A stretch of 64,000 bases of DNA from Allolobophora icterica (Eukaryota > Annelida > Clitellata > Crassiclitellata > Lumbricidae): contig OY744611.1 of NCBI GenBank assembly GCA_963556255.1, positions 6,184,736-6,248,735 of the forward strand. Direction: 5' to 3'. This document shows, in pieces, positions 50,885-62,455 of this stretch. Within the stretch, counting starts at the first letter, position 1, and each line of letters starts with the position of its first letter. Position numbers and translations under genes: made by a program. The notes below the pieces were generated by a model. That model was not told the origin of the DNA. It searched no databases and saw only the letters and a list, made by a program, of their open reading frames with translations.

Positions 50885-52260
50885 CAATTTAAAATGAAAA
50901 CATTTAGTAACAAACATTACTAATCAATAATCCGGTTAATCTGTAAATCTTCAATTCAACTACTTTGACTCTGTTTAGCACCACTGTCTTTTAACAGTGT
51001 GTTGGTTTAGGTCAGTTTCACAGCCATCTGAGGAGTGCTTTTGTGAGGTACTTCTACATTTTATCTATCTCTATAATTATCTCTATATGTATGTATGTAG
51101 AAGTCTTTAAGGACATACCACTTCAATAACTTTGAAGTCTCTTATCTTGTTAGTCAAACTGTCCGTAAATCTTCTCCTATGAACTTCATAGCTACATCAC
51201 CCATTGCTTCTTGTTCTGATATCTTTTTCCACCTTATTACTCATCTGAGAGTTTGTCTTTTACTGAAGGCTTTTTCCATTATATTTTAAATGTGCTTTGG
51301 TCAAATTTTTACTTAAGAAACCTTTAGACGAATCTGCAACCTCAACAACATTTGAAGGTTTCTAGAAAGTCTCTTCCTTCCAATGATCAAGAAACACATT
51401 ACTTCATCTCTTAGTTCACTGCTTACCAATCAGCTTACAATGAAGGCTACTTCGCTGAAACTGTTCTCGTCTTTACATTAGACAGCATCTTCTATTGAGA
51501 GTGAAAAAGCATGGCTCTCAGCATAGCTTGACCATATGTTGCTGTCCCCAAGGAATGGAACAGCTCGAACTGTTTCTCTTCCTTTTCAGAAATTCATAAA
51601 AACTCACTGTTTCTCATTGGCTTTCAGACATCTCGATAACTAACAGCTTTTCATCCGGTGACAAATTCGCATTTTAAAGTGACTTGGTTCGTTAAATATA
51701 TTTATAATGTAGCGAAACCCGGGGCAAGGCTACTGACCAGGATGGCTCTCCCCTGGTATCGGTGTTCCAACTCCTATGTCCGTCGGTTAAATCAAATCAC
51801 AGACAGCAAATCATCCAGTAACATCTAATGTTAATTATCTAACTTTACAGTACAATGAGTGCTAGTCCAGCCACCGTTTATATCGAGAGCGTCCGCCAAA
51901 TACGCTTCGCACCTGGAACAATTCGCTTACTTACAACGCTGGACAGTTCGTGTATCAAACGCAACGATTAACAGCCGGTGCAATGTGTGCATCGTAGCGC
52001 TTGACAGTAATTCACAGTCCCGAATCGCATTCAATTCTCACTGACTCCACTATACGGTAACTAAACTCCGCTACCCGACGACTGAGTTAGACCGACACGG
52101 ACGACGACTATCCCTTCATTTCTCCGAGTCTTCTCTTTCTCTCCTTCTCTGTCTTCTGTACCCCCTATTTACATAGTCTGTCTGTCCCGCTGGCTAGCAG
52201 CCCGCTAGCTAGTTGATTGAGCAGGTTGATTGAGTCCAAACAGAAAAGAAGAAGGGAAGG
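50885..52260. other. No gene recognised (intron)
   Basis: No domain or transposon ends seen. The segment 51715-52170 is less AT-rich than its surroundings but has no recognisable product. Confidence 0.4.
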
Positions 52261-52264
52261 GGGA

Positions 52265-52295
52265 ACAATATAATAATAATAATAAAATAATAATG

Positions 52296-52336
<41 letters not shown>

Positions 52337-53130
52337 TAATAATAATTCATTCATTCATTCATAGACCTACATAGCGCCTCTTCAAGAGAAATACTCAGAG
52401 GCGTTTCCGACTCCAGCACGGCCAAAAATAACAGTTTTCAGTCGGTCTTAGAAAGTGTCAGAAGAAGAGCTAGGAAGTAAGCGCAACTCATATGTTCGGG
52501 CCAACCACCGAGAAGGCGCTGGTTTGCATAAATGCAGTACGGGCAAACGGGACGGAGAGCACCCCCAGCCCCGCCGAGCGGAGGACGCGAGCAGTCCGAG
52601 AGGACGAAAGAGTCCGGAAGAGGTCCAGCAAGTAAGAAGGTGCGAGAACCAGTTGATACCGCCTACACAGGGAGGCGATCCTGTACTCTATACGCTGTCG
52701 GAAGGGGAGCCAATGCAGAATCACCAGCATATAATTTGAAACATGGCCGAAATAGGGTATTTGGCCAATAAGGCGCGCAGTGGAGCGCAAGATGCAGTCA
52801 AGGCAGTTTAGGTGTGCAGATGGGAGAACAGAGTAAAGGGACAGGCAATAGTCCAGACGAGATGTGACAAAAGAATGCACAAGAGTAGTTGCAGCTCCTG
52901 TTGACAGAGAGTGGGCGACAGAACGAAGCTGACGGAGCTGGTAAAGGCAGTCGCGGCTAAGGCGATGAATGTGTGGCGCAAAGGTTAGTTCCTGGTCCAA
53001 TAGAATGCCAAGGTCGCGGACCGAGGAAGAAAAAGTAAAGGCAGGAAACTGTGCGGATAGAGAGAGAGGAAAGGTTAAGCTTAGACAATTGCTGACGGGT
53101 ACCCAACCACATAAATTTGGTGTTAGAGGA
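52265..53130 (-). mobile_element. CR1-like LINE 3' fragment, second copy, with microsatellite
   Basis: Minus strand RT C-terminus at 53000-52488: ATTLVHSFVTSRLDYC, LHWLPFRQRIEYRIASLC, LAPSYLLDLFRTL and FARTAFMQTSAFSVVGP. The 3' UTR word 'agcgcctcttcaag' is shared with the copy at 49.6 kb. The tail is (TGAA)n at 52346-52362 on the minus strand, followed by an (ATT)n microsatellite. Confidence 0.8.
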
Positions 53131-53139
53131 GTTTAAGCA

Positions 53140-53815
53140 GAGGAGGAGTTAAGCAGAGTTAAATAATGTGTCATTCAGAACGAAACTTAGAGTTACAGTC
53201 ACTGTAGCTAATGGAATATGATATTGAACACAAATTCACTAGAAGCGACCCATCAAATGATGCTTCAATGCTTCATGCATTGTGATAAAGGTGCAATTAT
53301 AGAAGTCACGATATTAGATTAAATAATATTGTGGACCGCCGGTCAATTGGTCATGGAACATGCTGTGCCTAAATGCTAAAGGTACATAAATGCTGCTAAA
53401 TGCATTACGAAATACCCGTTTTCATAATAATTATTTTAATAATAATAGTTGGAGAATTTATAGCATTATAACATCAGGAATAAATCATGGTACAGCTGAG
53501 GTCAGCTTCAATAGTCTGCAGGAAAATAATAATCCATTCCTAAAGAAAAGAGACTTGCTTTGGGTTCTGCATAAAGTTGCCAAAATTTCTTGGACATTAT
53601 ATGTCGACCAGATAAAAATTATGATGGACTAGCCATTGCGGGAGTCACAGATATGTACCATGCGGTACTGAAAACATGCAGTCCGTTGGGATAAATGTTG
53701 AAGATTATTACATCACCTTTATAAGGCACTAAAATACAATATATATTCTTGTTACATGCATAGATAAATACATACATACAGCTGAAGAGTCGGATGAGTT
53801 AAATTGTAAAATGCT
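53140..53815. other. No gene recognised (intron)
   Basis: An open frame at 53390-53632 (plus) has no recognised domain. Confidence 0.4.
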
Positions 53816-53818
53816 TAC

Positions 53819-53887
53819 GAGAATCTTTCAATGTTGAGAGAATGTCATCGAAAGTTGGCCGTTCATCTTTTTCATAGTTCAGACAAC
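53819..53887 (-). CDS. Kinase exon: last helix with the RPTF motif
   Basis: A 69-nt minus-strand exon, acceptor tttgccctgcag, donor TCTC|GTAAGC, phases 1 to 1. It encodes CLNYEKDERPTFDDILSTLK. The conserved C-terminal kinase motif (C-x-x-x-x-x-x-x-RP-[ST]-F) lies in the expected place, about 50 residues after WE-x-L of the preceding exon. It closes the catalytic domain. The reading frame is supported by both splice phases as well as by the motif. Confidence 0.85.
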
Positions 53888-53889
53888 CT

Positions 53890-54920
53890 GCAGGGCAAAA
53901 GGTATAATTATTTGGTCAAAGATTAAATAATGTACAATTACTACTCTTTTAATTACCAATTATTTAATATTTTGCCAAATAATTTTACTTTTTGTTCTTT
54001 AATCAGATTATTCATAAAATGCCAAAACAACCACAAATCTAATAATTGTGATCTAAAATAATGATGCGATATTCAACACTAAACAAACATTAAGCAGGCC
54101 TGAAGCTGATGGATTCTGCACCTGCTAGGGTGGAATTGCAATAACTAGAGTGCATCAAAATAACCAATGTACCAATGCAGAGATAGTTCACATGGTCAGC
54201 CATTAATTAAACTCCATCCAGAGGCACACTCAGATCGCGTACAACGAGTTGTTGATTTGAATCAGGGACTTAATGGCTTCTTAATCAGGCTTCAATGTGG
54301 CAGGCATTTGACTAGATGTATTGCATCTTCCCTGGATTCAACCACAGCTGTTTGGCAAACACTTCTGCTACAACAACCCGTGTAGACTACATGTAGGGTT
54401 ACAAGCATTGTACAGTTGAATTCCGTAGACGTACATGTACTGGTATCCATGCTTCTTGAGCAGTAATGATCTCAGTCAGTTCTTGCAATATACAGTATGT
54501 GGAGAAGTGGCCCGAATGCTGAGCCCTTTCGTAAGCCGATTAATAGTACCTTATATAGCACCTTTTAGTACTAGTACCTTATATAGTGCCGGTGTGTGAT
54601 GCCAGGTCCATTCAGCATCATTAACCGTTGGTGCTGAATGAACCATGTGTCAAATTCATAGTCTGAGCCTATCATCACCATAATAGTACGATCATTCAGG
54701 AAAGCGCAAAGGCAGGCCAGAAGATTGCACTAAGTTGCAATCCTCTGCCAAAGAAAAGTGAAATGAAACAAGTGTTTTCATTACCGATCCATCATTTTTA
54801 CGCAATAAGGTTTTCTTTTTGCACTACTCTGTTCATGATGCAAATGAAGATGCTCTATCCCAGAGAACTAGATTCTTAGCATAGGATAAAATAAGCGTCC
54901 GAGTAAACGAAAAAACCGAC
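53890..54920. other. No gene recognised (intron between kinase exons)
   Basis: The interval between the last two kinase exons. It holds near-repeats of 'tagtaccttatatag' around 54545-54595, otherwise nothing clear. Confidence 0.45.
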
Positions 54921-54924
54921 GTAC

Positions 54925-55073
54925 TTTTCAGAATAGATTTGAAAAGGTCTGGGCATGAGTCCGGATTTTCTAATTTCAGTTGTGCCTTCAATGCTTCAGC
55001 AGCTATTGCTTGATCGGCAACGCCTTTGTATGGAACAGTTCTTGTTAAGATTTCCCACTCAACCACGCCGTAG
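54925..55073 (-). CDS. Kinase exon: C-lobe (subdomains IX-X)
   Basis: Internal minus-strand exon with acceptor ctgcctaacag and donor AAAA|GTACGT. The 149 nt read YGVVEWEILTRTVPYKGV and then a helical stretch ending DSCPDLFKSILK. The pattern YGVV-x-WE-x-LTR-x-VP-[FY]-KG closely matches the MLK/ZAK C-lobe. It enters in phase 2, completing the Ser codon of the preceding exon, and leaves in phase 1. The intron to the preceding exon is about 0.7 kb and shows no recognisable insertion. Confidence 0.85.
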
Positions 55074-55789
55074 CTGTTAGGCAGAACATCACGAATATCA
55101 AATTAACATACCTGACCAACGTGCAAAGCATTTCTCAGTTGAATTTTTACATGAATGGTAACAAAAAAACGATTAATTATAAAAATTAGATTACTTCCTA
55201 ACAATTTTATAACCTTTTTCCTGTGTGCATATTTTTCCCTTTTAGATATCACGAAAGAGATCAACATCACATAAATGTGGCTATGTATGTAATTGGCACA
55301 TAACTGATCAAAAATAGATCCATATATTCAGCTTCAGAAACTCATACAAGATTGTTTAATCAAATGTAAACATCTTATATAGATTTAGACCTACTACAAT
55401 TCAAATTCCACTGACAAATTTGACTCTGCGTGACTTTAAGAGACGTCTTTTCTATTTCTAAATTAGTTTAAACGTATTCTTTAATTTTCACGTCATCTGA
55501 ATCGTGCAAGAAATTATGTCAAATTAGCAAACTATTTTTATTTTTAATTTATTTTGTCTTAACTTTAATTTGTTTTGCAACTATCATTTTCCCTAGGATC
55601 ATAAATATGCAACTGATTTCCTGTGCGGCAAATGCAAATATATATACAATGATGCATTAGCCCAAGAATGGATGCATGGCACTGTATCGCCATTGATAGT
55701 ACTACCAAGATATTTAGTATCACGTAAATGGTGCAATGGCTCCAAACTTGCTTAAACCTAGAACGTAAAAGTAAAAGAGAACGACTCAC

Positions 55790-55970
55790 CTCCACATATC
55801 ACTGGCTTTTGAAAATTTCCATTCATTAAGAACTTCAGGAGCCATCCAAGCGCAGGTTCCAGCGACTGACATAGTTTTTATGCTGTCGTGTTCTCGTATC
55901 TGATCAAAGTCTGTTATCTTCAGCGTCTTTGTGTAAGGATTGGACGATGCATCCGCTTCCATTATTACGA
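55790..55970 (-). CDS. Kinase exon: activation segment of an MLK/ZAK-like protein kinase (internal exon)
   Basis: Internal exon read from the minus strand. It starts after an acceptor ending ttatttcag and ends at a strong donor, GAG|GTGAGT. The peptide holds ITDFDQIREH, then GTCAWMAPEVL (the APE motif) and FSKASDMW, which are subdomains VII-IX of a protein kinase. The AGT-x-AWMAPEV pattern is typical of the MLK/ZAK (tyrosine-kinase-like) group. The metal-binding DFG triplet reads DFD here. Entry phase is 1 and exit phase 2, and the split codon joins the next exon as Ser in DMW-S-YGVV. HRD and VAIK exons should lie at higher coordinates and were not recognised, so the N-lobe is missing from this view. 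The kinase fold is confident; activity is unknown. Confidence 0.85.
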
Positions 55971-56144
55971 CTGAAATAAATTGTTGCCAAATTAAATCTT
56001 TGATGTATGTATGTATCAAGACACACAGAAAAAGAGGAAGAGCAGTCCATTAAGCTAGCCCTAAGCAACCATGGGTGTGAAGTGTTAGCGACTTCATTTT
56101 CTTAGCCTCCGTATATGATTGCGGATGGCCAGTCCTCTATCTTG

Positions 56145-56195
56145 CAGTACACTTTCGGTGGTAAGATGTGACATCTTACCACCGAAAGTGTACTG
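56145..56195. repeat. 51-bp perfect hairpin
   Basis: Two 25-bp exact inverted arms (starting CAGTACACTTTCGGTGG) around a single G at 56170. It lies about 20 bp from the end of a tRNA-like SINE unit. No element ends were found around it. Confidence 0.92.
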
Positions 56196-56204
56196 TCAAT
56201 GTAA

Positions 56205-56345
56205 TCATTACACCTGAATTGGCTAAGGGGTGCAGGTGAAACAGAAATCTCGAAACAAATTTCTGCCCTGACGGGGTTTTGAACCCCGACCTGTCGATTG
56301 ACAGTCCAGCACCCGAACCTCTACACTATCGAGACCCCACATTTA
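56205..56345 (-). repeat. tRNA-like sequence, probably a SINE head
   Basis: On the minus strand: 'gatagtgtagaggttcgg' as D-arm-like, 'ggactgtcaatcgacagg' as anticodon-arm-like with GTC, and 'ggggttcaaaacccc' as a perfect T arm with B box. The acceptor ends do not pair well and a SINE-like body follows, so it is not a working tRNA gene. Confidence 0.55.
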
Positions 56346-57143
56346 ACATGGTTCTAATACCTCAAAAAGCGCTGCAAGACAGTTTCAAAATGTTTGTTGC
56401 ACAGGGCCAAGTGCAACAGTACGTGTACGTAAATGCAATAGAAGACTGTACTGTTCCACGAGATGGTCCAATACAGGAGAAGGTACGATGAGCTCGAGTG
56501 GAAGTTCGGAAGCGCGGCACCTGCATATTTCCACGGCTAGTATAGAGCAGCCAGCGCAGATCAGGTTGACTTGAAACTGAAAAACAGACAGTGGCGGCTC
56601 CAGGCTTTTCCTGACAGAGTTGGATGTCCGGCATCGTCAAAACTGAGAATGGTGACAATAGACCTCTATTGAACCTACATGAATTGTTTACAACAACAAC
56701 CTCAAGGTAAGAAAACATGGAAACAAATTCACTTTATTAAAAGAAACCATATAACTATAAACAACACATATGCTTAATGAAGTGCAAGTTAAAGAGTCTA
56801 AATCAACTCGTCCACAAAGGCATTCATGTTAATCAACTCTGCGCAAACAGATTCAATTGACAGCATTGTTAGGCAAAACTGCTTAAGCGAACGACAGGCA
56901 TAGTGCTTCGTAGATATGTTTTAATTAATTTCTGAGCAGAAAAGCTTTGCTCACAGGCTGCTGGTGTTATTTGTGAAAGAATGGCTATGTTCAACAGTCT
57001 GTATATTTCATGACAAGCAAGTTTATATGGCCAGAAAATAAGCCAGGTCTAACATTGTAGCTATATTTTGGTTGCAAATGAACCTGAACGAAGCCTAATT
57101 TGCATGGGGAATTTCAGGGCTGAGGTCTTCAACATGAAATTAC

Positions 57144-59365
57144 CAGTGATGTAGTACTCGAGTCCGGCCAAGGACTCGAGTCCAATTTTCTGCGGACTCG
57201 GACTCGGACTCGGACTTGGACTGTCACGACTCGGACTTGGACTCGGACTCTAACCCTGGACTCGAATTTGACTCGCTGACTAGTTTTCCGAGTCACAATT
57301 TCTGGGCAGAACAGGCAACTGCTGCCTTTGACATGGTAGATCACGACATCTTATTGCAGCGACTTGAAACCTCATGTGGCATCCATGGCCTTCCACTTCT
57401 TTCGTTCCGGTCTTACCTTGCTGATCGTACGCAATTGGTTATCTGCGGAGACTCCAGAACCCATTGGGTCAGAGTTAAATTTGGGGTGCCACAGGGCTCT
57501 GTCTTAGGCCCTCTCCTTTACCTCATATACACGGCTGACATTTCCGCTATATTTGCTAAGCACTTATCAACTGGTCATCTTTATGCAGATGATGCCCAAG
57601 CGCTCGTTCATGGCACTCCCTCTGCACAGCTTGCATTAACTGGACGTATTGATGCTCTCTCACGTGATTTACACCTTTGGCTGTCTTCTAATCGTCTCTC
57701 TTTGAACCCAACTAAGACGCAGCTTATATGGTTTGGTACTCGTCAGCAGCTCCTCAAACTAGACTTCCCACTTCTTGCTGAGAAATTCCCGTCATTCACT
57801 TTTCTCTCTAGTGTCCGTGACCTTGGTGTTGTCCTTGACAGTATGCTCACCTTTTCTGAACACATTGCTAATCTTACCCGTTCTTCTTACTTTCACTTGA
57901 GACGGCTTAGAGCAATCCGACGCTCTGTCTCCTCCTCCGTTTTTACCACTATCATCCACGCCTTCATCTGCTCCAGAATTGACTACTGTAATTCTGTTTT
58001 GATTGGGCTGCCAAAAGTCCGTCTTTCCCTTCTCCAGACTGTTTTAAATGCTGCAGCCAGATTAATAGCCCGACTTCCTCGCTGGTCTCATATTTCCTCT
58101 TTCATGTTCGATCATCTTCATTGGCTTCCCCTTACTGCTCGGATTCAGCTGAAGGTTCTCACTTTAGTCCTTCGGTCCTGTACAGGCTTAGCACCCAAGT
58201 ACCTCTGTGACATTGTTCGTCTGCCAATTTCAGCTACTTCCCTCCGTCCATTGCGATCGCTTAATAGACATGATCTTCTTGTACCACGAGCCAGGACCTC
58301 TATGGCCAAAACTCGAGCCTTTTCTTGCATTGGTCCTGCTCTATGGAATCAACTTCCTCCATTGACACGTGCCTCTTTATTAGTTGGTGGCCCAAGTGCC
58401 TCGTTCCGCTGTCTTAAAACCTCTTTCTATTCACTGGGTCTTTCGCACTGGGAGCGCCTCTGATTTGCGAATACTGTGAGAGGCGCTTTATAAATGTTTA
58501 GATACAATACAATACAATACAACTGCATTGCCATGTCTCGGCTAAGACCACCCGTCATGCGAGAACTGACGTGAATACCCGGCCGACCGTTGCTACAGAG
58601 ATCAGATGAAACTATTCCGTTTGAAGACGAGTATCATGAATACGCTGGGGTATAAGACAGAGGGTCTCTATTTGGCCTGGTATAGGCATATAATTACAGG
58701 CCTATATGCATACGCCAACCAGTTCCTACGGGAGACAATAGGAACTAATGAAGTGTCATGAATAGACAGGGGTATAAGACTCGTTATCGGCGTGGACATT
58801 TATAGAGGCGAACACCGTGAAGGGCTTGCTATTGAACCGAATACTAGGGATTGTCGATTTGTAAATATATCTTCAATCATAATGCTAAACTGTGTATGGA
58901 GTTATTAATTTATCGCTTCATTAGAAGAAACTTTCGTATCGTCCTTTCCAGTGTAGAGAAGGAGCGAGGACGTGACATGACTCCATGTGACAATTGTGGC
59001 ATTTACAGTTCTAACTGTTCCTACCTACTGAACTTGTGTTTAGCAGTGGAAGAATTTGTACGTGTCCTCATGATCGTGCCAGATTATCGAACAAAACTTT
59101 ATTTAATTTAGTGTTTTAATGTGAAATTTGGGTAATTACATTAAAAATTCTTTCTGCATAAGGCCAAAATAGTCCTGTTATTTTTTATGGCATTGAATTG
59201 CGTGGTTCGGTATATTTTTATGTGGATGGACTCGGACTCGGACTTGGACTCGATCTTTAGTGACTCGGACTCGAACACCTCAGGACTCGGACTCGACTCG
59301 GACTCGGCTTAGATGGACTCGGACTTGACTCGGACTCGGCTTAGGTGGACTCGAATACATCACTG
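57144..59365. mobile_element. hAT-type element with (GGACTC)n ends, carrying a LINE
   Basis: Inverted ends CAGTGATGTAGTACTCGAG and its diverged mirror, with exact 8-bp target duplication GAAATTAC at 57136-57143 and 59366-59373. Both subterminal zones are arrays of 'ggactcggact' (57165-57260, 59220-59350), which form inverted repeats. A 5'-truncated CR1-like LINE fills 57306-58520. Confidence 0.9.
57306..58520 (+). CDS. 5'-truncated CR1-like LINE: reverse transcriptase C-terminal part
   Basis: The open frame runs to 58463. It begins inside RT motif 3 (FDMVDHDILLQRL). It continues with FGVPQGSVLGPLLYLIYTAD, catalytic HLYADDAQALVHG, NPTKTQLIWFGTRQ, SRIDYCNSVLIGLPK, HWLPLTARIQLKVLTLVLRS and CIGPALWNQLPPLTRASLL, ending LSHWERL. 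The 3' end is 'aggcgctttataaatg' plus (ATACA)n up to 58520. Open to its natural end, so a young truncated copy. The apparent N-terminus upstream of 57306 is translated minisatellite, not LINE. Confidence 0.87.
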
Positions 59366-60001
59366 GAAATTACTACTATACAATAGTGTAAAAATACTCC
59401 ATATTATCCTGATTGAAGAACGACGTGTTTTGGCGTTAATGATTGTATAGTGTGTATACTAATCAGTTATCATACCAGTAAGTGCATAGTCAGAGAATTG
59501 TCCATTTAGTTCGGAGATGATGGATCAATAACTGGATAGTAGATAAGTTGCCTAAATGCAGTCTCTGCACATGTGTACTAACACTTCAGAACGATGCCTG
59601 GGAATTTTACAAAAACACTGTTTGGGTAGTAAAGAATGCCTATTACTACACGACACACCCATCAAGTGTTACTGAGCCCATTGAGTTGCCTCACAGGTTT
59701 CCTTGGATATAATTCACTCTGTTACAGCCCATTTCTTATCTATAAGAGAATTTGAAGTAAAACATAACCTTTCAAGTAATTTAATACTCCCTAGCTTCTG
59801 AGATAGATTTATACGCAGTTGTGCATCAATTAAAATTAAATTCAATTTATGTGCATAAGATTGGAACTAAATGGCCATTAGAGCTGACTGCCTTACAAGC
59901 TGCTGTACATCCTTATTTACACCGCTCATTATATTTCGAATTTTGCACCATCATTACCCTGACCCACTAAATATGACCCGATGTCTAACCCATGAGTGTA
60001 G

Positions 60002-60710
60002 GACATTATCCCCCGGACATTATCCCCCCGGACATTATCCCCCCCGGACAAAAGCCCCCCGGATAGAATCCACCCCGGGGTAGGACATTATCCCCCCGGC
60101 TAGGAAATAATAACCTATATTTCACACATATATATCAAACATACATATATACATACATGCATAATATACATATATACATATATACCTACATATATACATA
60201 TATACATGCATATATACATACATACATACATATATATACGCATATACATATATACATTCATATATACAAATATACATACATATATACATTTCATATTTCC
60301 TTTCATTCGTTAACCTATAGGCCCTAGTGACGCTAACAAGGGTGCGGGAGACGGCTTGTAGCTGCTTGGCGCTGAGCCTGGCCCGCTTTTTGGGCAGCGG
60401 ACCTCGCGAATCCTGACATTAACAAGCCTTAAGTTAAGAACTAGGCGACTAGCAAGTCTTATTTTTACACCTGAGTGACACTAACAAGTCTTTAGTTTAT
60501 ACGTTTACAACAATAACAAGCTGACACGAGGGCAACAGGGCTATTAAAGTTTCTCAATTAAATGTAGAAATAGGCTTATCACACAGAGGGGGGGATTTTG
60601 TCCGGGGGGATTTTGTCCTAGCTAAAATCGGGGGGATTCTGTCCGGGGGGCTTTTGTCCGGGGGGGATAATGTCCGGGGGGATAATGTCCGGGGGAGGGG
60701 ATAATGTACG
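60002..60710. mobile_element. Inverted-repeat element with CCGGACATTATCCCCC arrays
   Basis: The left end (60002-60105) has four to five copies of 'ggacattatccccc' and variants (ggacaaaagccccc). The right end (60585-60705) has the same array inverted (gggggataatgtcc, gggggattttgtcc). The interior has a (TATATACA)n zone (60110-60300) and unique sequence. It splits the hAT transposase remnant, so it is a later insertion. No target duplication or transposase was identified. Confidence 0.75.
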
Positions 60711-61324
60711 TATGTAAAGCCTAAAATAAGCCTGACAGTGACTGGGCAATTAATCCGTTTCCAGGTTTGAAATCTAGAAAGCATTCATTAACTATATTGT
60801 TGGCAAAAATCGTATGACAAAAGATAGCTGCTCCTTGTGGCTAATATCTTTTGTTTCAACAGCGATAACAAAATTAATAGAATCCTTGATCTCTTCTGGG
60901 CGAACATGTACAATCGGGATGCCTATGTACTATCTGGGTGGGTTTCTTTGCATCGTGAGGGTCAGTTAGGGTCAGAATAAACGTCGTGAGGTTCGGTTAG
61001 GGATCAGGATTAGGGTCAGTGTAGCCTATGTATTTGGGCGACTAAAAGCTATACCTGCGAGTGGAAGCTGGATTTAAAAATTCAGGACTAGAGTTAGGCA
61101 CTCCGATTGTACATGAATTGGAATGTTATCATACTTTCATCAGTGTTTGACAGCTGCGGCTGACGTGTGCCCAATTAAATATACTGTGTCTTTGTCGGAT
61201 TAGCTGCAGGTGCTACGACGACATCCATTAAAATTTATGCACTTCTGTCACAGTGACCTTGTAGAAGATACACATGCAAGCGCAACAAAAAAGTGGCATA
61301 TGGGATACAGTTGAACGTCATCAG

Positions 61325-61560
61325 CCTATTGGTGATCCTGAACTCCCGTAGACGCAGCTGATAGAAGTTGTGTCAAATCGGTCGTATGGAGGATGTAAAG
61401 AAGCGACCCCGAGCCTTGCGGGACACCGACTGGCACTGGGTATTTCTGCACCCTGTAGTGATTCGGTTAATAACGGCAATCGATTCTTACCAAGTGCACT
61501 TTTATGATGTCTACTCAATCTCAAATTCTCCAAGATTTTGATAATATTTCTAGGCTTATA
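61325..61560 (-). pseudogene. Small reverse transcriptase fragment
   Basis: On the minus strand, in changing frames: YPVPVGVPQGSG then LLYILHTTDLTQLLSAAS. This matches the VGVPQGS..GPLLYILYTxDLP block of Jockey-type RTs. Everything else of the element is gone. Confidence 0.6.
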
Positions 61561-61564
61561 GGTG

Positions 61565-62445
61565 TTTATTCAGCTAAATGCTAAATATTGAACATTATCA
61601 ATAGAGGCCGATGGAGGCACTAGGTGTTCGGACATGGGAGTCAATGAAAGCCGAGGAAATCTTTGACTGACCGTTCGTTTGTTTCAGCATGTTCCACCCA
61701 AGTTAAAGCCCGTTTTTAGCTGTTAGTTTAAAACAGCAGCCGCATACGGTATGTATTTTTATTTACTTTGATTTTTACTGTCCGTTTGAACTTAGCGATT
61801 TTGTAAACACAGACGTCATTGCTCATGAATATTCATTACTTGGAAGCGCCTGTGCGTTTTGAATGTGACTATTTTTCAAACATTTACGTCAATGATCATG
61901 AATATATTAATTACTTTGAAGCAGCCAATGTGAGGAGTGTAACTGGACACACATTTCTGCTTGTTTATATTATTAATAACGTACAGCCTAATTTGATAGA
62001 TAGGCTAGACTACCCCTCAGATGTAGGTAAGCTACTACCATAGACCCGTGCAAGTGTAACGCAATTAACATCCACTTAAAGCATTTTTACTTATCTCATA
62101 TGGTTTCCAGCTCTGTGTGTCCATCGTAAGATAGACGCTCTGGAATATATCTAAGGCATTCGATAGGTACGCCACGTTAACAGTGCCACCAACATTCTTT
62201 TCGCAAGAGGAAGGTGGCATCGCCCGTTAGACCACAGCGATCCATTAATATGTAAGCTCATTGGGAATTATTATGTAATTGTACTTACGACAGTTTATAG
62301 CAGCGTCAGTAGCAAGCTAATTCTTCGTTGCTTTACAATGTCAACTTACGAATTCCGACGCAATATCAAACAGGCATTATTAACCAATCCATTCTTATCC
62401 GTGAGATTAAATCCATTCATTTTCTTTTTTAAACCGTCATATGAC
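61565..62445. other. No gene recognised
   Basis: One open frame of 74 codons (61819-62043, plus) without a domain. The words 'catgaatat' and 'acgtca' occur twice each between 61810 and 61905, hinting at a short diverged duplication. Confidence 0.4.
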
Positions 62446-62455
62446 GGGTAAACAC

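Larger units (their letters stand above)
56589..60910 (-). mobile_element. hAT transposon remnant broken by two later insertions
   Basis: On the minus strand, pieces of a DUF4371-type hAT transposase occur in order. 60905-60715 gives INFVIAVETKDISHKEQLSF and PGNGLIAQSLSGL. 59990-59850 gives GNDGAKFEI, MSGVNKDVQQLVRQ and AHKLNLIL. 57010-56800 gives the C-terminal dimerisation segment ITPAACEQSFSAQKLIKTYL. The lower end reads CAGTGGCGGCTCCAGG (56589), a common hAT terminus; the upper terminus was not found. The element is split by insertions at 57144-59365 and about 60002-60710. Confidence 0.78.

Noticed and set aside
56255..56340. A working tRNA-Asp gene
   Set aside because: The T arm is perfect but acceptor ends do not pair and a SINE-like body follows; treated as a SINE head.
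57129..57344. Arg/Val repeat frame on the minus strand
   Set aside because: Translation of the (GGACTC)n subterminal repeat of a hAT element.
60115..60306. Met/Tyr-rich 63-codon frame
   Set aside because: Translated (TATATACA)n microsatellite inside the inverted-repeat element.
61321..61533. The peptide IIKILENLRLSRHH as a kinase N-lobe piece upstream of the kinase exons
   Set aside because: The adjoining text gives VGVPQGS and LLYILHTTDL, so this is a reverse transcriptase fragment.
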